A stretch of DNA of 64,000 nucleotides, from assembly GCF_017357405.1 (NCBI RefSeq), contig NZ_CP071597.1:1302001-1366000 (forward strand). Direction: 5' to 3'. The notes beneath the pieces are model-generated. The model saw only the letters and a list, made by a program, of their open reading frames with translations, was not told where the DNA came from and did not search any database. Positions 17,823-27,677 of this stretch are shown here, piece after piece. Every line of letters begins with the position of its first letter. Position 1 is the stretch's first letter. The translations under genes and the position numbers were made by a program. This DNA comes from Halomontanus rarus. GTDB taxonomy: Archaea > Halobacteriota > Halobacteria > Halobacteriales > Natrialbaceae.

Positions 17823-18341
17823 CTACCCGCCGTTGGCGTCCGTCTCGCTGATCATCTGCATCCGTTCGATTCCGTCGATCTCGTCGACGACCTTCGCGAC
17901 CGGGTCAGGAACGAGCGTTTCCCAGTCGCCGCCCTCGATCATTCGATCGCGAATCTCCGTTCCTTCGAATATTCCTCGGTTGAACATTGGCGACTGTCTG
18001 ACTTCGACGCCGGCTTCCCTGAAGAGTTGGATCACCAGCGGATTGTTCGAGTACGCGATCTCGAAATCGGGACTCATACTTTGAACGTGGCTCACCCACA
18101 CCGAATTCCGCTCGAGATCCTCGATCGGGACGACGTACGTCACCAGATCGATGTCGACGAGCGTCTTCGTGATCATCATGATCCGCTCACCGGCGGTGAA
18201 CGGATTCCGAGATGTATGCGAGTCACCCGCGCTCCCGATCCCGAGTACGAGTTCGTCGACATCGTTCGCGATCTCTTCGACCATACTTCGGTGACCGTTG
18301 TGGAACGGCTGAAATCGACCGATGAGGAACCCCCGCGTCAT
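17823..18341 (-). CDS. nadM: Nicotinamide-nucleotide adenylyltransferase, archaeal NadM type
   Basis: A 172-residue nucleotidyltransferase making NAD from NMN and ATP. The HxGH-type motif is [16 protein letters not shown] at residues 8-23, and the signature GTEIRDRM near 140 resembles the ISSTxxR-like second motif of the archaeal family. Length and N-terminus ([12 protein letters not shown]) are typical. The reading frame is open far upstream because of the GC-rich divergent region, but homology starts at the ATG at 18341. It is divergent from lonB, with about 165 bases between. Confidence 0.9.
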   Translation of the reverse strand: MTRGFLIGRFQPFHNGHRSMVEEIANDVDELVLGIGSAGDSHTSRNPFTAGERIMMITKTLVDIDLVTYVVPIEDLERNSVWVSHVQSMSPDFEIAYSNNPLVIQLFREAGVEVRQSPMFNRGIFEGTEIRDRMIEGGDWETLVPDPVAKVVDEIDGIERMQMISETDANGG

Positions 18342-18506
18342 ACTCGCCAACTCGCACCTCTGGCTCTTAAGCGTGGCGAGGTGTCGCGCGATCCGGAAGT
18401 CACGATTTCGGTTGCGTTGACCCTCGAGAACCCCGGAGAGCGTTCGATAAGAGGGAGAAAGTATATCAGTCGCAATCCCTTCGGTCCACGTACTGAACAC
18501 AGTTCT

Positions 18507-20738
18507 ATGAGCAACGATACGAACGTTGACGACACCCCCGACGACACCGCTTCGGAGGGTTCCGAGGAGGACCCGACCGAACGGCAGGACGACACCTGGT
18601 CGGACGTCGACGAGACCCACGGATCCACCGGGTCCGAGGAGTCCGACGACTGGGAGGACGTCGGCAGCGGACCCGTCTCCGACGGTCCCGCCGACGACTT
18701 CGGGAGTGACGCCAACGGCGCTACCACCGACACCGACACCGATATCGACGGCACCGACGGCGTCGGCGAGACGGTCGATGATCTCGGCAGTACGGTCGAG
18801 GTCGATCCCGGCGTCGAGGTCGACGAAGAGAACGCCGAAGACGACTTGCTCGGCGGACTCAAGATCGATTCGACCGGCGACATCGAGGTCCCCGACCGAC
18901 TCGTCGATCAGGTCATCGGACAGGACGAAGCACGAGACATCATCATCAAGGCGGCCAAGCAGCGCCGACACGTCATGATGATCGGCTCGCCGGGGACCGG
19001 CAAATCGATGCTGGCAAAGGCGATGAGTCAGTTGCTTCCCAAGGAAGATCTACAGGACGTTCTCGTCTACCACAACCCGGACGACGGCAACGAGCCGAAG
19101 GTCCGGACTGTCCCCGCCGGTAAAGGCGAGCAGATCATCGACGCCCACAAAGAGGAAGCCCGAAAGCGAAATCAGATGCGCTCGATCCTGATGTGGATCA
19201 TCATCGCGATCGTTATCGCGTACGCGCTTCTGGTCGCCGGCAACATTTTGCTCGGCATCCTCGCGGCGGGTATCATCTGGCTGATCTTCCGCTACACGTC
19301 CCGCGGCACCGACGCGATGGTGCCGAATATGATCGTCAACAACGGCGACCAGCGCGTTGCTCCCTTCGAGGACGCCACCGGCGCCCACGCCGGTGCGCTG
19401 CTGGGCGACGTCCGCCACGACCCCTTCCAGTCCGGCGGCATGGAGACGCCGAGCCACGACCGCGTCGAACCCGGCTCGATCCATCAGGCCAACAAGGGCG
19501 TGCTGTTCGTCGACGAGATGAACACGCTCGACATCCGGACTCAGCAGAAGCTGATGACCGCGATTCAGGAAGGTGAGTTCGCGATCACGGGCCAGTCCGA
19601 GCGTTCCTCGGGCGCGATGGTCCAGACCGAACCCGTCCCCTGTGACTTCGTCATGGTCGCCGCCGGGAATCTGGACGCCATGGAGAACATGCACCCCGCG
19701 CTGCGCTCGCGGATCAAGGGCTACGGCTACGAGGTGTACATGGAGGACACCATCGAGGACACTCCCGAAATGCGGCGCAAGTACGCCCGCTTCGTCGCTC
19801 AGGAGGTCGAACGCGACGGCCGTCTCCCCGACTTCGACCGCGAGGCGGTCGAGGAGGTCCTCCTCGAGGCCAAGCGCCGCTCGGGTCGGAAGAATCACCT
19901 CACGCTGCACTTCCGCAGTCTGGGCGGATTGGTCCGCGTCGCCGGTGACATCGCCCGCGCCGAAGACCGCGATCACACCACCCGCGCAGACGTCCTGCAG
20001 GCCAAAGAACGCTCGCGCTCGATCGAACAGCAACTCGCCGACGACTACATCGAGCGCCGCAAGGACTACGAGTTGCAGGTCAACGAAGGCGGCGTCGAGG
20101 GCCGCGTCAACGGCCTCGCCGTCATGGGCGAAGACTCGGGGATCATGCTCCCCGTGATGGCCGAGATCGCACCCGCACAGGGTCCGGGTCAGGTCATCGC
20201 GACCGGCCAACTCAAGGAGATGGCCGAGGAGTCCGTGCAGAACGTCTCCGCGATCATCAAGAAGTTCTCCGACGTGAACCTCTCGGAAAAGGACGTCCAC
20301 ATCCAGTTCGTCCAGGCCGGCCAGCAGGGCGTCGACGGCGACTCCGCCTCCATCACGGTGGCGACCGCCGTCATCAGCGCGCTCGAGGACATCCCGGTCG
20401 ACCAGTCGGTCGCGATGACCGGCTCGCTCTCCGTGCGCGGGGACGTCCTCCCGGTCGGCGGCGTCACCCACAAGATCGAAGCCGCCGCGAAAGCCGGCTG
20501 TACGAAGGTCATCATCCCGAAGGCCAACGAACAGGACGTGATGATCGAAGACGAGTACAAGGAGATGATCGAGATCATCCCCTGTGACAACATCAGCGAG
20601 GTTCTCGAGGTCGCCCTGATGGGCGAACCCGAGAAGGACTCGCTGCTCGACCGACTGAAATCGATCACCGGCTCGGCGTTCGAGGGCCAGGTCAGCCCCG
20701 GCAGTTCCGCCAGCGGGTCGAACCCGAGTCCGCAGTAG
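18507..20738 (+). CDS. lonB: Membrane-anchored ATP-dependent protease LonB
   Basis: A 743-residue archaeal LonB, which degrades proteins at the cytoplasmic membrane. After an acidic N-terminal tail, the AAA module holds Walker A (GSPGTGKS, about residue 160). The membrane insert ([19 protein letters not shown] and a second helix, about residues 227-265) is in the position unique to LonB, followed by Walker B (VLFVDEMN) and the arginine-rich sensor region. The protease domain carries the Ser-Lys dyad: Ser about 613 in GVDGDSASI and Lys about 656 in [10 protein letters not shown]. The start is the ATG at 18507; a longer upstream frame is spurious. It is followed after 8 bases by the CPBP protease gene. 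Confidence 0.95.
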   Translation: MSNDTNVDDTPDDTASEGSEEDPTERQDDTWSDVDETHGSTGSEESDDWEDVGSGPVSDGPADDFGSDANGATTDTDTDIDGTDGVGETVDDLGSTVEVDPGVEVDEENAEDDLLGGLKIDSTGDIEVPDRLVDQVIGQDEARDIIIKAAKQRRHVMMIGSPGTGKSMLAKAMSQLLPKEDLQDVLVYHNPDDGNEPKVRTVPAGKGEQIIDAHKEEARKRNQMRSILMWIIIAIVIAYALLVAGNILLGILAAGIIWLIFRYTSRGTDAMVPNMIVNNGDQRVAPFEDATGAHAGALLGDVRHDPFQSGGMETPSHDRVEPGSIHQANKGVLFVDEMNTLDIRTQQKLMTAIQEGEFAITGQSERSSGAMVQTEPVPCDFVMVAAGNLDAMENMHPALRSRIKGYGYEVYMEDTIEDTPEMRRKYARFVAQEVERDGRLPDFDREAVEEVLLEAKRRSGRKNHLTLHFRSLGGLVRVAGDIARAEDRDHTTRADVLQAKERSRSIEQQLADDYIERRKDYELQVNEGGVEGRVNGLAVMGEDSGIMLPVMAEIAPAQGPGQVIATGQLKEMAEESVQNVSAIIKKFSDVNLSEKDVHIQFVQAGQQGVDGDSASITVATAVISALEDIPVDQSVAMTGSLSVRGDVLPVGGVTHKIEAAAKAGCTKVIIPKANEQDVMIEDEYKEMIEIIPCDNISEVLEVALMGEPEKDSLLDRLKSITGSAFEGQVSPGSSASGSNPSPQ

Positions 20739-20746
20739 AGTCCCGT

Positions 20747-21841
20747 ATGACCCAGTGGACGACGTTCGTCGGTCTCTCGGGCGTCGTCTGCGTGCTCTTG
20801 CTCGCTCTTTCTCACGCGACGAAGACGACGTTGACCGAGCCGACTGCGGTGTCGGACGGACACTCGGGACCGAATTTGAATTCGAACTCGAACGCGAACG
20901 CGAACGCAGACACCGAGGCGGCCTCGAGTTCGAACCCGAATACCGACTCGACCGAAACGAGCGGCGACCGGGTCCCGTCCGCGTCCAGTTCGTCGGCGTA
21001 CCCACGATCCGCTGACCTCGAGCCCTCGACTCGGCCGGTCACCGGTCGACGGGACGAGGTCGGATCACGATCGATGGGTTCGGAGCCCTCGAAGACGGAC
21101 TCGACGGCGGACCCGTCACTCGAGCGTTCCGGGAACGGCGATCCGGATCCCACTCCCGCCGATCCACGAGCGGATCTCGATCTCGATCCCGAAGACGAAG
21201 ACCCCCTGATGGAGTCGATGTCCGCGGGCGCGTTGCTGGCGAACGTCGCGCTCTCGCAGGGGTTGTTCGCCGCGGTCCTGATCGCGGCGGCGTTTTACAC
21301 GGAGATCCCGGCGGCGGCGCTCGGTATCGAGTTCACCGGCGCGTACCTGTTCTCTGGACTCGCGGTCGGAACGGCGATCGGACTCGGACTCTACGTCGCC
21401 AACGAGTCCGGTTCGATGGTCGCGAAACGACTCGAGATCGACCACAACGAGGACCTGCGCGAGCTGCTCGCGCCCGACTCCGCCGGCGGCTGGCTGATCC
21501 TGTTGCTCGTCGTGTTGCCGATGATCGCGGTCTTCGAGGAGTTTCTCTTCCGGGCGGCGTTGATCGGCGCGGTGTCGGTCGGCTTCGGCGTCTCGCCCTG
21601 GCTCCTCGCCGTCGTCTCGTCGGTCGCGTTCGCGCTCGGCCACGGCATGCAGGGGACCGCTGGCATCCTCGTCACCGGGTTGTTGGGGTTCGTCCTCGCG
21701 AGCGCGTTCGTCCTCACCGGGAGCTTCCTCGCGGTCGTCGTCGCCCACTATCTGATCAACGCCCTCGAGTTCGTCGTCCACGAGGGGTTCGGACTCGAGT
21801 GGAGTGGGGGTGGCGATGGGGGCGAGACCACCGAAAGCTAA
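20747..21841 (+). CDS. CPBP family intramembrane metalloprotease (CAAX-like)
   Basis: A 364-residue membrane protein. About 150 N-terminal residues are a Ser/Asp/Asn-rich, low-complexity tail after one hydrophobic segment, encoded in part by six-base repeats around 20876-20930. The catalytic part has several helices and the Abi/CPBP motif EEFLFRAALIG near residue 263, later FALGHGMQG and the FLAVVVAHYLINALE helix, whose His and Asn complete the glutamate-based metal site. These enzymes cleave within membranes. The gene is 8 bases downstream of lonB, so the two may form a membrane-proteolysis operon. Confidence 0.85.
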   Translation: MTQWTTFVGLSGVVCVLLLALSHATKTTLTEPTAVSDGHSGPNLNSNSNANANADTEAASSSNPNTDSTETSGDRVPSASSSSAYPRSADLEPSTRPVTGRRDEVGSRSMGSEPSKTDSTADPSLERSGNGDPDPTPADPRADLDLDPEDEDPLMESMSAGALLANVALSQGLFAAVLIAAAFYTEIPAAALGIEFTGAYLFSGLAVGTAIGLGLYVANESGSMVAKRLEIDHNEDLRELLAPDSAGGWLILLLVVLPMIAVFEEFLFRAALIGAVSVGFGVSPWLLAVVSSVAFALGHGMQGTAGILVTGLLGFVLASAFVLTGSFLAVVVAHYLINALEFVVHEGFGLEWSGGGDGGETTES

Positions 21842-21866
21842 GGACCGACCGCACCTCTGTCGGGGT

Positions 21867-22214
21867 ATGAGTACGCTCGAAAACGCGTCCGAGACGGTAC
21901 AGCGAGCGATGGTCGCCGGTGTCGTCCTCTACTTCGCGGTGTTCATCTACGCTGGCGTGACGGGTGATCCGACCGCGCGGATCGGTGCGGACGTCCTCTT
22001 CGGCATCATCGCGCTCGGCGTCGGGACGTTCCTGATTCTCGAGTCGCCGCGGGAGCTGTCGCCGATCGTCGCGGCCGGGGGCTGTCTCGTCGCCGGAGGC
22101 GTCGCACAGCTCGGACTGGTCGTGACGCGCGATCCGCTGCTCGATCTCGTCGCAGCCCTCGCCGTCTTCGTGGGTGTCGGACTCTACGTGTACGCGGTCT
22201 GGATCGCGGACTGA
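21867..22214 (+). CDS. Small membrane protein with about four helices
   Basis: A 115-residue hydrophobic protein with predicted helices around residues 14-30, 38-56, 64-84 and 90-112. The N-terminus is short and polar (MSTLENASETVQRA). No family is recognised. It follows the CPBP gene by 25 bases on the same strand and is probably in the same transcript. Confidence 0.65.
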   Translation: MSTLENASETVQRAMVAGVVLYFAVFIYAGVTGDPTARIGADVLFGIIALGVGTFLILESPRELSPIVAAGGCLVAGGVAQLGLVVTRDPLLDLVAALAVFVGVGLYVYAVWIAD

Positions 22215-22225
22215 CAGTAGAAAAA

Positions 22226-22696
22226 CTACAACCCCTCGAGCGACCGCAACTTCTGCTCGACCGGTGGTGGGGCGGCGCTGGGACCGTCCCGGACGCGGTG
22301 ATCGGGGATCAGGATCGGAGCCGGGTTCTCGTCGAGCGCCGTTCGCACGAGGATGATATCGTCGTCGTCGTCGGGATCGAGATCGGAGGTCATGCCTGCG
22401 AGCGTACTCACGTCGAGCTGCTCGCCGTAGGGAATCGTGCGGACCTGTTCGAGCACTGCCCGCTGGTCGGTCGGCATCGTCATGGCGACCTGTACGTCCT
22501 CGAAGGTGACCTCGCTCACTCCCTCGAGGTACTCGAAGATTCGGTCGAGCACCTGGTGGTCCTCGCCGGCGTCCTCGGGCGGCTGCTCGGGGAACGAGAC
22601 GCTCAATACCCGCCCGCTCGCTGCACCGAGCTGGACGAACCGCTCGAGGTACGGTGACTGTCGCGCGTAGATGCCTGCGACCGCTTCGTCGTCCAT
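22226..22696 (-). CDS. MGMT family protein lacking the acceptor cysteine
   Basis: A 156-residue protein with the DNA-binding and active-site layout of O6-methylguanine-DNA methyltransferases: LEQVRTIPYGEQLDVSTLAG (near residue 85) matches the helix-turn-helix entry, and LIPDHRVRDGPSAAPPP (near 130) matches the IPCHRV region. The acceptor cysteine is Asp (PDHR), so alkyl transfer is not possible; alkyltransferase-like proteins that mark lesions also lack this cysteine. An in-frame ATG 12 bases upstream (22708) is an alternative start. It is convergent with the small membrane protein gene. Confidence 0.65.
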   Translation of the reverse strand: MDDEAVAGIYARQSPYLERFVQLGAASGRVLSVSFPEQPPEDAGEDHQVLDRIFEYLEGVSEVTFEDVQVAMTMPTDQRAVLEQVRTIPYGEQLDVSTLAGMTSDLDPDDDDDIILVRTALDENPAPILIPDHRVRDGPSAAPPPVEQKLRSLEGL

Positions 22697-22776
22697 ACGG
22701 TGTGTCATCGCAACGCAGACTTGAATAGTCGCCGGTCACGGCCGTAGTCGCTCACACCCCGATGACGCAAGGCTTT

Positions 22777-22802
22777 TGTACATATGCGTACGTTGATGTA
22801 CA
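22777..22802 (+). promoter_or_regulatory. Paired TGTACA sites before trpC
   Basis: Two TGTACA palindromes (22777-22782 and 22797-22802) are spaced 20 bases apart, two helical turns, immediately before the trpC ATG at 22806. The run ttttgtacata may serve as the TATA region. The pair sits where a repressor would cover the transcription start. Confidence 0.35.
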
Positions 22803-22805
22803 ACA

Positions 22806-23627
22806 ATGAACCCAGATGAAGAACTGGCTCCCGCAGTGCGGTCGATTCTCGAGACTGCGCGGGAGCGAACGGGCGGTGAGCCGGGGGACGTCTCGGTCTC
22901 GGCGCGATCGTTGCCGGACGCGCTGGCGCGTGCCGAATCCGACGGCCGCGTCCCCGTCATCGCGGAAGTCAAGCCGACGTCGCCGACGACCGACGGCACC
23001 CGCGAGGACGACCCGGCCGAACTCGCTCGGGCGATGGTCGAGGGCGGTGCGAGCGCCATTTCGGTCCTCACGGAACCGACCCACTTCGGCGGTTCGCCGG
23101 AGGCTCTCACGCAGGTCCGCGAGGCCGTCGACGTCCCCGTGCTCCGGAAGGACTTCCTCCTCCGCGAGGAGCACCTCGACGTCGTCGAAGCCGACCTGAT
23201 CCTCCTGATCGTCCGGTTCGTCGACGGTCGCGACGACCTCGAGGCCCTGATCGACGCCGCTCGCGAGCGCGGCTTCCAGCCGCTCGTCGAGGTTCACGAC
23301 CGCGCGGAACTCGAGACGGCACTCGAGGCGGGTGCGGATATCGTCGGCGTCAACAACCGCGATCTGGCGAAACTCGAGGTGGAACTGGAGACCTTCGAGG
23401 CGGTCGCCCCCCACGTCCCCGAGGACGTCACGCTGATCGCCGAGAGCGGTGTCTCGAGTCCCGAAGACGTCCGCAGAATGCGGGAAGCGGGTGCGGACGC
23501 CCTGTTAGTCGGCAGCGCGATCATGGCCGAGGGGGACGTGACGGCGGGAACGCGAAGGCTGACAACGGCGGAGACGAATACAGATGCAGAGAGCGAGATG
23601 GAGACGGAAACGGAGACACAGAGATAG
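22806..23627 (+). CDS. trpC: Indole-3-glycerol phosphate synthase
   Basis: A 273-residue TIM-barrel enzyme converting carboxyphenylaminodeoxyribulose phosphate to indole-3-glycerol phosphate in tryptophan synthesis. Conserved pieces are [11 protein letters not shown] (near residue 56), [10 protein letters not shown] (80), [10 protein letters not shown] (110), LLIVRFVD (135), [13 protein letters not shown] (160), GVNNRDLA (180) and [12 protein letters not shown] (210). The last 15-20 residues form a six-base-encoded Glu/Thr tail (TETETETQR). First gene of trpCBA, two bases before trpB. Confidence 0.93.
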   Translation: MNPDEELAPAVRSILETARERTGGEPGDVSVSARSLPDALARAESDGRVPVIAEVKPTSPTTDGTREDDPAELARAMVEGGASAISVLTEPTHFGGSPEALTQVREAVDVPVLRKDFLLREEHLDVVEADLILLIVRFVDGRDDLEALIDAARERGFQPLVEVHDRAELETALEAGADIVGVNNRDLAKLEVELETFEAVAPHVPEDVTLIAESGVSSPEDVRRMREAGADALLVGSAIMAEGDVTAGTRRLTTAETNTDAESEMETETETQR

Positions 23628-23629
23628 AC

Positions 23630-24922
23630 ATGAGTGACAGCGACAACAAGACTAGCTTCGGCGCATACGGCGGACAGTACGTACCTGAGGCGTTGATGCC
23701 GGCCCTCGAGGAACTCGAGGACGCCTACGAACGGTACGTCCTCGAGAACGAGGACGGCTTCATGGACGACTTTCGAGCGCGCATGCGCGAGTTCGGCGGT
23801 CGGCCGACGCCGCTCCAGCGAGCGGACCGATTGAGCGAGCGCTACGACTGCGAGGTGTACCTCAAGCGCGAGGATCTCGTCCACGGCGGCGCCCACAAGT
23901 TGAACAACGCGCTCGGACAGGTGCTGCTCGCGAAGTACATGGGCAAAGAGCGGATCATCGCAGAGACGGGAGCCGGCCAGCACGGGACGGCGACCGCGAT
24001 GGCGGCGGCTCACCTCGAGATGCCCTGCGAGATCTACATGGGTCGGACCGACGTCAACCGCCAGCGGCCGAACGTCTACCGGATGCGGATGAACGGCGCG
24101 GCGGTCAACCCCGTCGACACGGGCCGTGGGACACTCAAGGAGGCGATCAACGCGACGCTACGCGATTGGTCGAAATCCGTGGAGACGACCCACTACGTGA
24201 TCGGAAGCGTCGTCGGCCCCCACCCGTTCCCAAAGATGGTCCGTGACTTTCAATCGGTCATCGGAACCGAGGCCAGAGAGCAGATTCGGGAGCAGGCGGG
24301 ACGGCTCCCCGACAGCGTCCTCGCGTGTGCGGGCGGCGGCTCGAATACGATGGGTGCGTTCCACGCCTTCGTGGGTGACGAAGACGTCGGCCTGTACGCC
24401 GTCGAAGCCGGCGGCTCCACCCTCGAGATCGACGAGGAACGCGGCGTCGCGCCCAACTCCGCGACGCTCTCGACCGGCACGGACGGTGTCCTCCACGGCG
24501 CGATGACCAAGCTCCTCCAGAGCGGCGACGGCCAGATCATGGAATCGCACAGCGTGAGCGCAGGGCTGGATTACGCGGGCGTCGGGCCCGAACTCTCGTA
24601 TCTCGTCGATATCGGTCGAGTGACCCCCGTCAGCGTCGACGACGAGGCCGCGCTCGACGCCTTCCACCGCCTCTCGCGACTCGAGGGGATCATTCCGGCC
24701 CTCGAGTCGAGTCACGCGCTGGGATACCTAGAGCGCGCGGCGGGCCCCGCCGCGGATGACGCGAGCGGACAGCGTCCGCGAGCGGAGGAACACGAGAACC
24801 TGGGTGACCTCGTCGTCGTCAACGTCTCCGGACGCGGCGACAAGGACCTCGAGACGGTGTTAGAGGAGACCGAGAAACGCGATCTCGAGGCGGCGCCGGA
24901 CGTGGAGGTGTTCGACCGATGA
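23630..24922 (+). CDS. trpB: Tryptophan synthase beta subunit
   Basis: A 430-residue PLP enzyme joining indole and serine. Conserved parts are [17 protein letters not shown] at the start, the PLP lysine in [13 protein letters not shown] (near residue 88), [10 protein letters not shown] (110), [12 protein letters not shown] (near 232) and [15 protein letters not shown] near the end. Between HALGYLE and GDLVVVN lies an extra stretch of about 22 residues encoded by two inverted repeats (24737-24779). It overlaps trpA by four bases. Confidence 0.94.
   Translation: MSDSDNKTSFGAYGGQYVPEALMPALEELEDAYERYVLENEDGFMDDFRARMREFGGRPTPLQRADRLSERYDCEVYLKREDLVHGGAHKLNNALGQVLLAKYMGKERIIAETGAGQHGTATAMAAAHLEMPCEIYMGRTDVNRQRPNVYRMRMNGAAVNPVDTGRGTLKEAINATLRDWSKSVETTHYVIGSVVGPHPFPKMVRDFQSVIGTEAREQIREQAGRLPDSVLACAGGGSNTMGAFHAFVGDEDVGLYAVEAGGSTLEIDEERGVAPNSATLSTGTDGVLHGAMTKLLQSGDGQIMESHSVSAGLDYAGVGPELSYLVDIGRVTPVSVDDEAALDAFHRLSRLEGIIPALESSHALGYLERAAGPAADDASGQRPRAEEHENLGDLVVVNVSGRGDKDLETVLEETEKRDLEAAPDVEVFDR
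24737..24788 (+). repeat. In-frame insertion made of inverted repeats inside trpB
   Basis: Arms gcggcggg/cccgccgc (24737-24744, 24746-24753) and gcggac/gtccgc (24765-24770, 24774-24779) are consecutive inverted repeats. They encode the Ala/Gly/Pro/Arg-rich part between two conserved TrpB motifs. The insertion keeps frame. Confidence 0.6.
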
Positions 24923-25743
24923 CGACTGATTCGGACATCGAACGCGCCATCCGCGAGAACCATCCCGCGTTGATCGCCTACATCACCGCGGGCGATCCCA
25001 CGCTCGAGGAGACGGCGGAGTACGTCGAAGCGCTCGACCGCGGCGGCGCGGACCTGATCGAACTCGGGCTCCCGTTCTCGGAGCCGATCGCGGAGGGACC
25101 GACGATCCAGGCGGCGATCAATCGGTCGCTCGAGGCCGGGACCACCCCCGACTCGTTCTTCGAACTGGTCGACGACCTCGACGTGGAGGCGCCGCTGCTG
25201 GTGATGACGTACTACAATATGATCCTCCAGTACGGCTCCGAACCGGCTGTCGAGCCCTTCGTCGAGCGCGCCGCCGACGCCGGCCTCGCGGGGATCATCG
25301 TCCCCGATCTCCCCGCCGAAGAGAGCGAGCCGCTTCGTGAGGCCTGCGAGGACCACGGCCTCGACCTCGTCTTCATCGTCGCGCCGACGACCGACGGCGA
25401 GCGCCTCGAGACCATCATGTCGCAGGTCTCGGGCTTCGCCTACGTCCAGGCTCGCCTGGGCACGACCGGCGCGCGCGCGGACGTCTCCGGCGCGACCCAC
25501 GACAGCCTGACGCGACTCTCCGAGTACGACGTACCCAAGGCCGTCGGCTTCGGCGTCAGCGAGGGCGATCACGCCGCCGAAATCGTCGAGGCGGGCGCCG
25601 ACGGCGTCATCGTCGGGAGCGCGCTCGTCGACCTGATCGCCGAGAAAGAGGGTCCGGCGACCGCGCTCGAGGCGAAAGCCGAGGAGCTCAAGGCGGGTGC
25701 CCGACGGGGGGCCGAAGACGTACCGGAACCAGAACAGCCATAA
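24919..25743 (+). CDS. trpA: Tryptophan synthase alpha subunit
   Basis: A 274-residue TIM-barrel enzyme that splits indole-glycerol phosphate and feeds indole to TrpB. Seen are [16 protein letters not shown] (residue 13), [20 protein letters not shown] (about 47, with the catalytic Glu; the usual DP is EP here), [11 protein letters not shown] (98), [12 protein letters not shown] (125), [14 protein letters not shown] (178) and [11 protein letters not shown] (212). Its ATG overlaps the trpB stop by four bases. The 26-base gap to the next gene suggests one transcript with it. Confidence 0.93.
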   Translation: MTTDSDIERAIRENHPALIAYITAGDPTLEETAEYVEALDRGGADLIELGLPFSEPIAEGPTIQAAINRSLEAGTTPDSFFELVDDLDVEAPLLVMTYYNMILQYGSEPAVEPFVERAADAGLAGIIVPDLPAEESEPLREACEDHGLDLVFIVAPTTDGERLETIMSQVSGFAYVQARLGTTGARADVSGATHDSLTRLSEYDVPKAVGFGVSEGDHAAEIVEAGADGVIVGSALVDLIAEKEGPATALEAKAEELKAGARRGAEDVPEPEQP

Positions 25744-25769
25744 CCGAAAGCTTGCTACACTCTCTCAAC

Positions 25770-26564
25770 ATGACTCCTGGAATCGACGCGCGGCTCGAAC
25801 GGATCGGGACTGACGGGAAACACGTCATCGTCCCGATGGACCACGGCATCACACTGGGGGCCGTCGACGGCCTCCGGGACATCGAATCGACGATCGACGC
25901 GATCACACGCGGCGGGGCGGACGCCGTCCTCACGCAGAAGGGGATCGCCCCGCGCGTCCACCCGAACAAGAACGGGAAGGGCTACATCACGCACCTCAAC
26001 GCCTCTACCTCGATCGGTCCGGACTCGAACGACAAGCGCCCGACTGGAACGGTCAAAGAGGCGATCCGCGCCGGCGCCGACGCCGTCTCCTTTCACATCA
26101 ACGTCGGCTCGAACCACGAACCGGACCAGATCACGCAACTCGCCGAACTCACCGCCGAAGCGTCGGAGTACGGAATTCCGGTGCTGGCGATGGCCTACGC
26201 TCGCGGTCCCGACGTCGAGGGCGACGATCCCGAAGCGCTGGGCCACGCCGTCCGCCTCGCCGAGGAGGTCGGCGTCGACATCGTCAAGACGGGCTACAGC
26301 GGCGACAGCGAGAGCTTCGAGTACGTCGTCGAGTCCACGCGTCTCCCCGTCGTGATCGCCGGCGGCGCCCGCGGGACCGACCGCGAGACCATCGAGATGG
26401 TCCGCGGCGCGATGGACGCCGGCGGCGCCGGGATCTCGATGGGCCGGTCGATCTTCCAGCACGAGACCCCCGAAGCGATCACGCGCGCCGTCGCCGGCGT
26501 CGTCCACGACGACCTCTCGACGGACGAGGCGCTCGAGTCGGCGGGGCTGGCGCTCGAGGCCTGA
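25770..26564 (+). CDS. 2-amino-3,7-dideoxy-D-threo-hept-6-ulosonate synthase (AroA'-type aldolase)
   Basis: A 264-residue DhnA-family class I aldolase. It performs the first step of the archaeal shikimate route, combining aspartate semialdehyde with a ketose-phosphate-derived carbon unit. Seen are VPMDHGITLGAV near residue 17, LTQKGIAP near 48, ASTSIGPD near 75, and the Schiff-base lysine in DIVKTGYSGD near 175. The ATG at 25770 (MTPGIDARLERIG) is preferred over upstream alternative codons. It follows trpA and precedes 3-dehydroquinate synthase II by 3.9 kb. Distinguished from fructose-bisphosphate aldolase by length and this context. Confidence 0.9.
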   Translation: MTPGIDARLERIGTDGKHVIVPMDHGITLGAVDGLRDIESTIDAITRGGADAVLTQKGIAPRVHPNKNGKGYITHLNASTSIGPDSNDKRPTGTVKEAIRAGADAVSFHINVGSNHEPDQITQLAELTAEASEYGIPVLAMAYARGPDVEGDDPEALGHAVRLAEEVGVDIVKTGYSGDSESFEYVVESTRLPVVIAGGARGTDRETIEMVRGAMDAGGAGISMGRSIFQHETPEAITRAVAGVVHDDLSTDEALESAGLALEA

Positions 26565-26627
26565 GAGGCGCGGTCTACTGCGGAACGCAAGGAATACGTA
26601 GGACGCATTCGTTTTCGCCGTCTATCG

Positions 26628-27182
26628 ATGGGGCACGAACCGACCGACGAGGAGATCGTCGCCCATGCGCGAGTCCACGCCAGAGCCGTCGCGAACGACG
26701 CGCTGGCGGTGGACCTCTCGAGAATCGAGTGGGAGGTGTCCGCACGGGCACGCCGACGCGCCGGCGTCTGTCGCTGGCACGCGAGTTCGGAAACGGCGAC
26801 GATCGTTCTCTCGAGGAAAGCTTACCGCGCGTACGACCGTGAGGCGTTCGAGGCGGTCGTCCGCCACGAGCTGATCCACGCCTGGGAGTTCCAGCAGTTC
26901 GGCGAATCGAGCCACGGGAAGCGATTTCGCGAGCGAGCGACGGAACTCGACGTCTCGAGACACTGCGAGTCGTTTTCGTCGCCGCGATACGTGATTCGGT
27001 GTCTCGAGTGTGACTGGCGAGCGAAGCGCCACCGCGCCTCGAAACCGATTCGAGCGCCCGACGGCTACCGATGCGGCGTCTGCGGCGGCGAGTACGAGGT
27101 CGAACACGCCGAGAGCGGTCGGACGTGGACGACCGCGAGCGGCTACGGCGGCGTGAAGGCGGCGCTGGGCGAGGAGTGGTGA
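26628..27182 (+). CDS. SprT-like zinc metalloprotease family protein
   Basis: A 184-residue protein with the HExxH motif in VVRHELIHAWEFQQFG (near residue 82), followed by a histidine in ESSHGKRFRE, as in SprT/Spartan proteases that act on DNA-protein crosslinks. The C-terminal zinc ribbon is CLECDWRAKR and CGVCGGEYEVEH, near residues 127 and 147. Single gene, 63 bases after the shikimate aldolase gene. Substrate is inferred only from family. Confidence 0.85.
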   Translation: MGHEPTDEEIVAHARVHARAVANDALAVDLSRIEWEVSARARRRAGVCRWHASSETATIVLSRKAYRAYDREAFEAVVRHELIHAWEFQQFGESSHGKRFRERATELDVSRHCESFSSPRYVIRCLECDWRAKRHRASKPIRAPDGYRCGVCGGEYEVEHAESGRTWTTASGYGGVKAALGEEW

Positions 27183-27323
27183 GTCGTCCGTTCGGTCGTG
27201 TGAACTCTCGAGGCGACGGTGAAACACGGCAGTTAGTCGTCGTCGGTGCCGGACGAGCGTTTCGAGCCGCGGTCGTGGTGAAAGTGAAAAGGAGTTCCGT
27301 CTACTCGAGGGTAGACCGATAGT

Positions 27324-27677
27324 TCACTCGAGAACGTACCGGTCGTCGATACGGGAACCGGAGCGAACGCTCTCGAACCAGCGGCGGACGTCGGTGACGA
27401 AGAGGACGAGTTCGTCGCGTCGGGTCAACTGTGGACCGTCCGAGGAGGGCGATCGGAGGACGGCGATCAGCGACCACATCGTGCCCGCAGCGAGCGAGCC
27501 GAACCCCGAGAAGGTCATTCCCAGCGAGAAGAACGTCATCGCGTAGATCCACCCGATCGTCATCGACGGAAGGCTCGTCGCCAGCGGAACGCGAGCGTTC
27601 ATATCACGGAGCGTCGGTGCGAGACAGAAGATCGAAAACACGCTGCCGGCGAGGAAGACGAGATCCTGCCAGATCAT
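27324..27677 (-). CDS. Membrane protein of unknown function
   Basis: A 117-residue protein with about three hydrophobic helices in the first 75 residues (DLVFLAGSVFSIFCLAPTL, TIGWIYAMTFFSLGMTFSG, LAAGTMWSLIAVL) and a polar C-terminal tail. The N-terminus MIWQDLVFLAG looks natural. It stands alone between the SprT-like gene and a gene-free stretch. Confidence 0.65.
   Translation of the reverse strand: MIWQDLVFLAGSVFSIFCLAPTLRDMNARVPLATSLPSMTIGWIYAMTFFSLGMTFSGFGSLAAGTMWSLIAVLRSPSSDGPQLTRRDELVLFVTDVRRWFESVRSGSRIDDRYVLE

Noticed and set aside
17388..18506. Upstream extension of the LonB frame
   Set aside because: The extra 373 residues overlap the SAM hydrolase and NadM genes and are Ser/Arg-rich; the natural N-terminus starts at the ATG at 18507.
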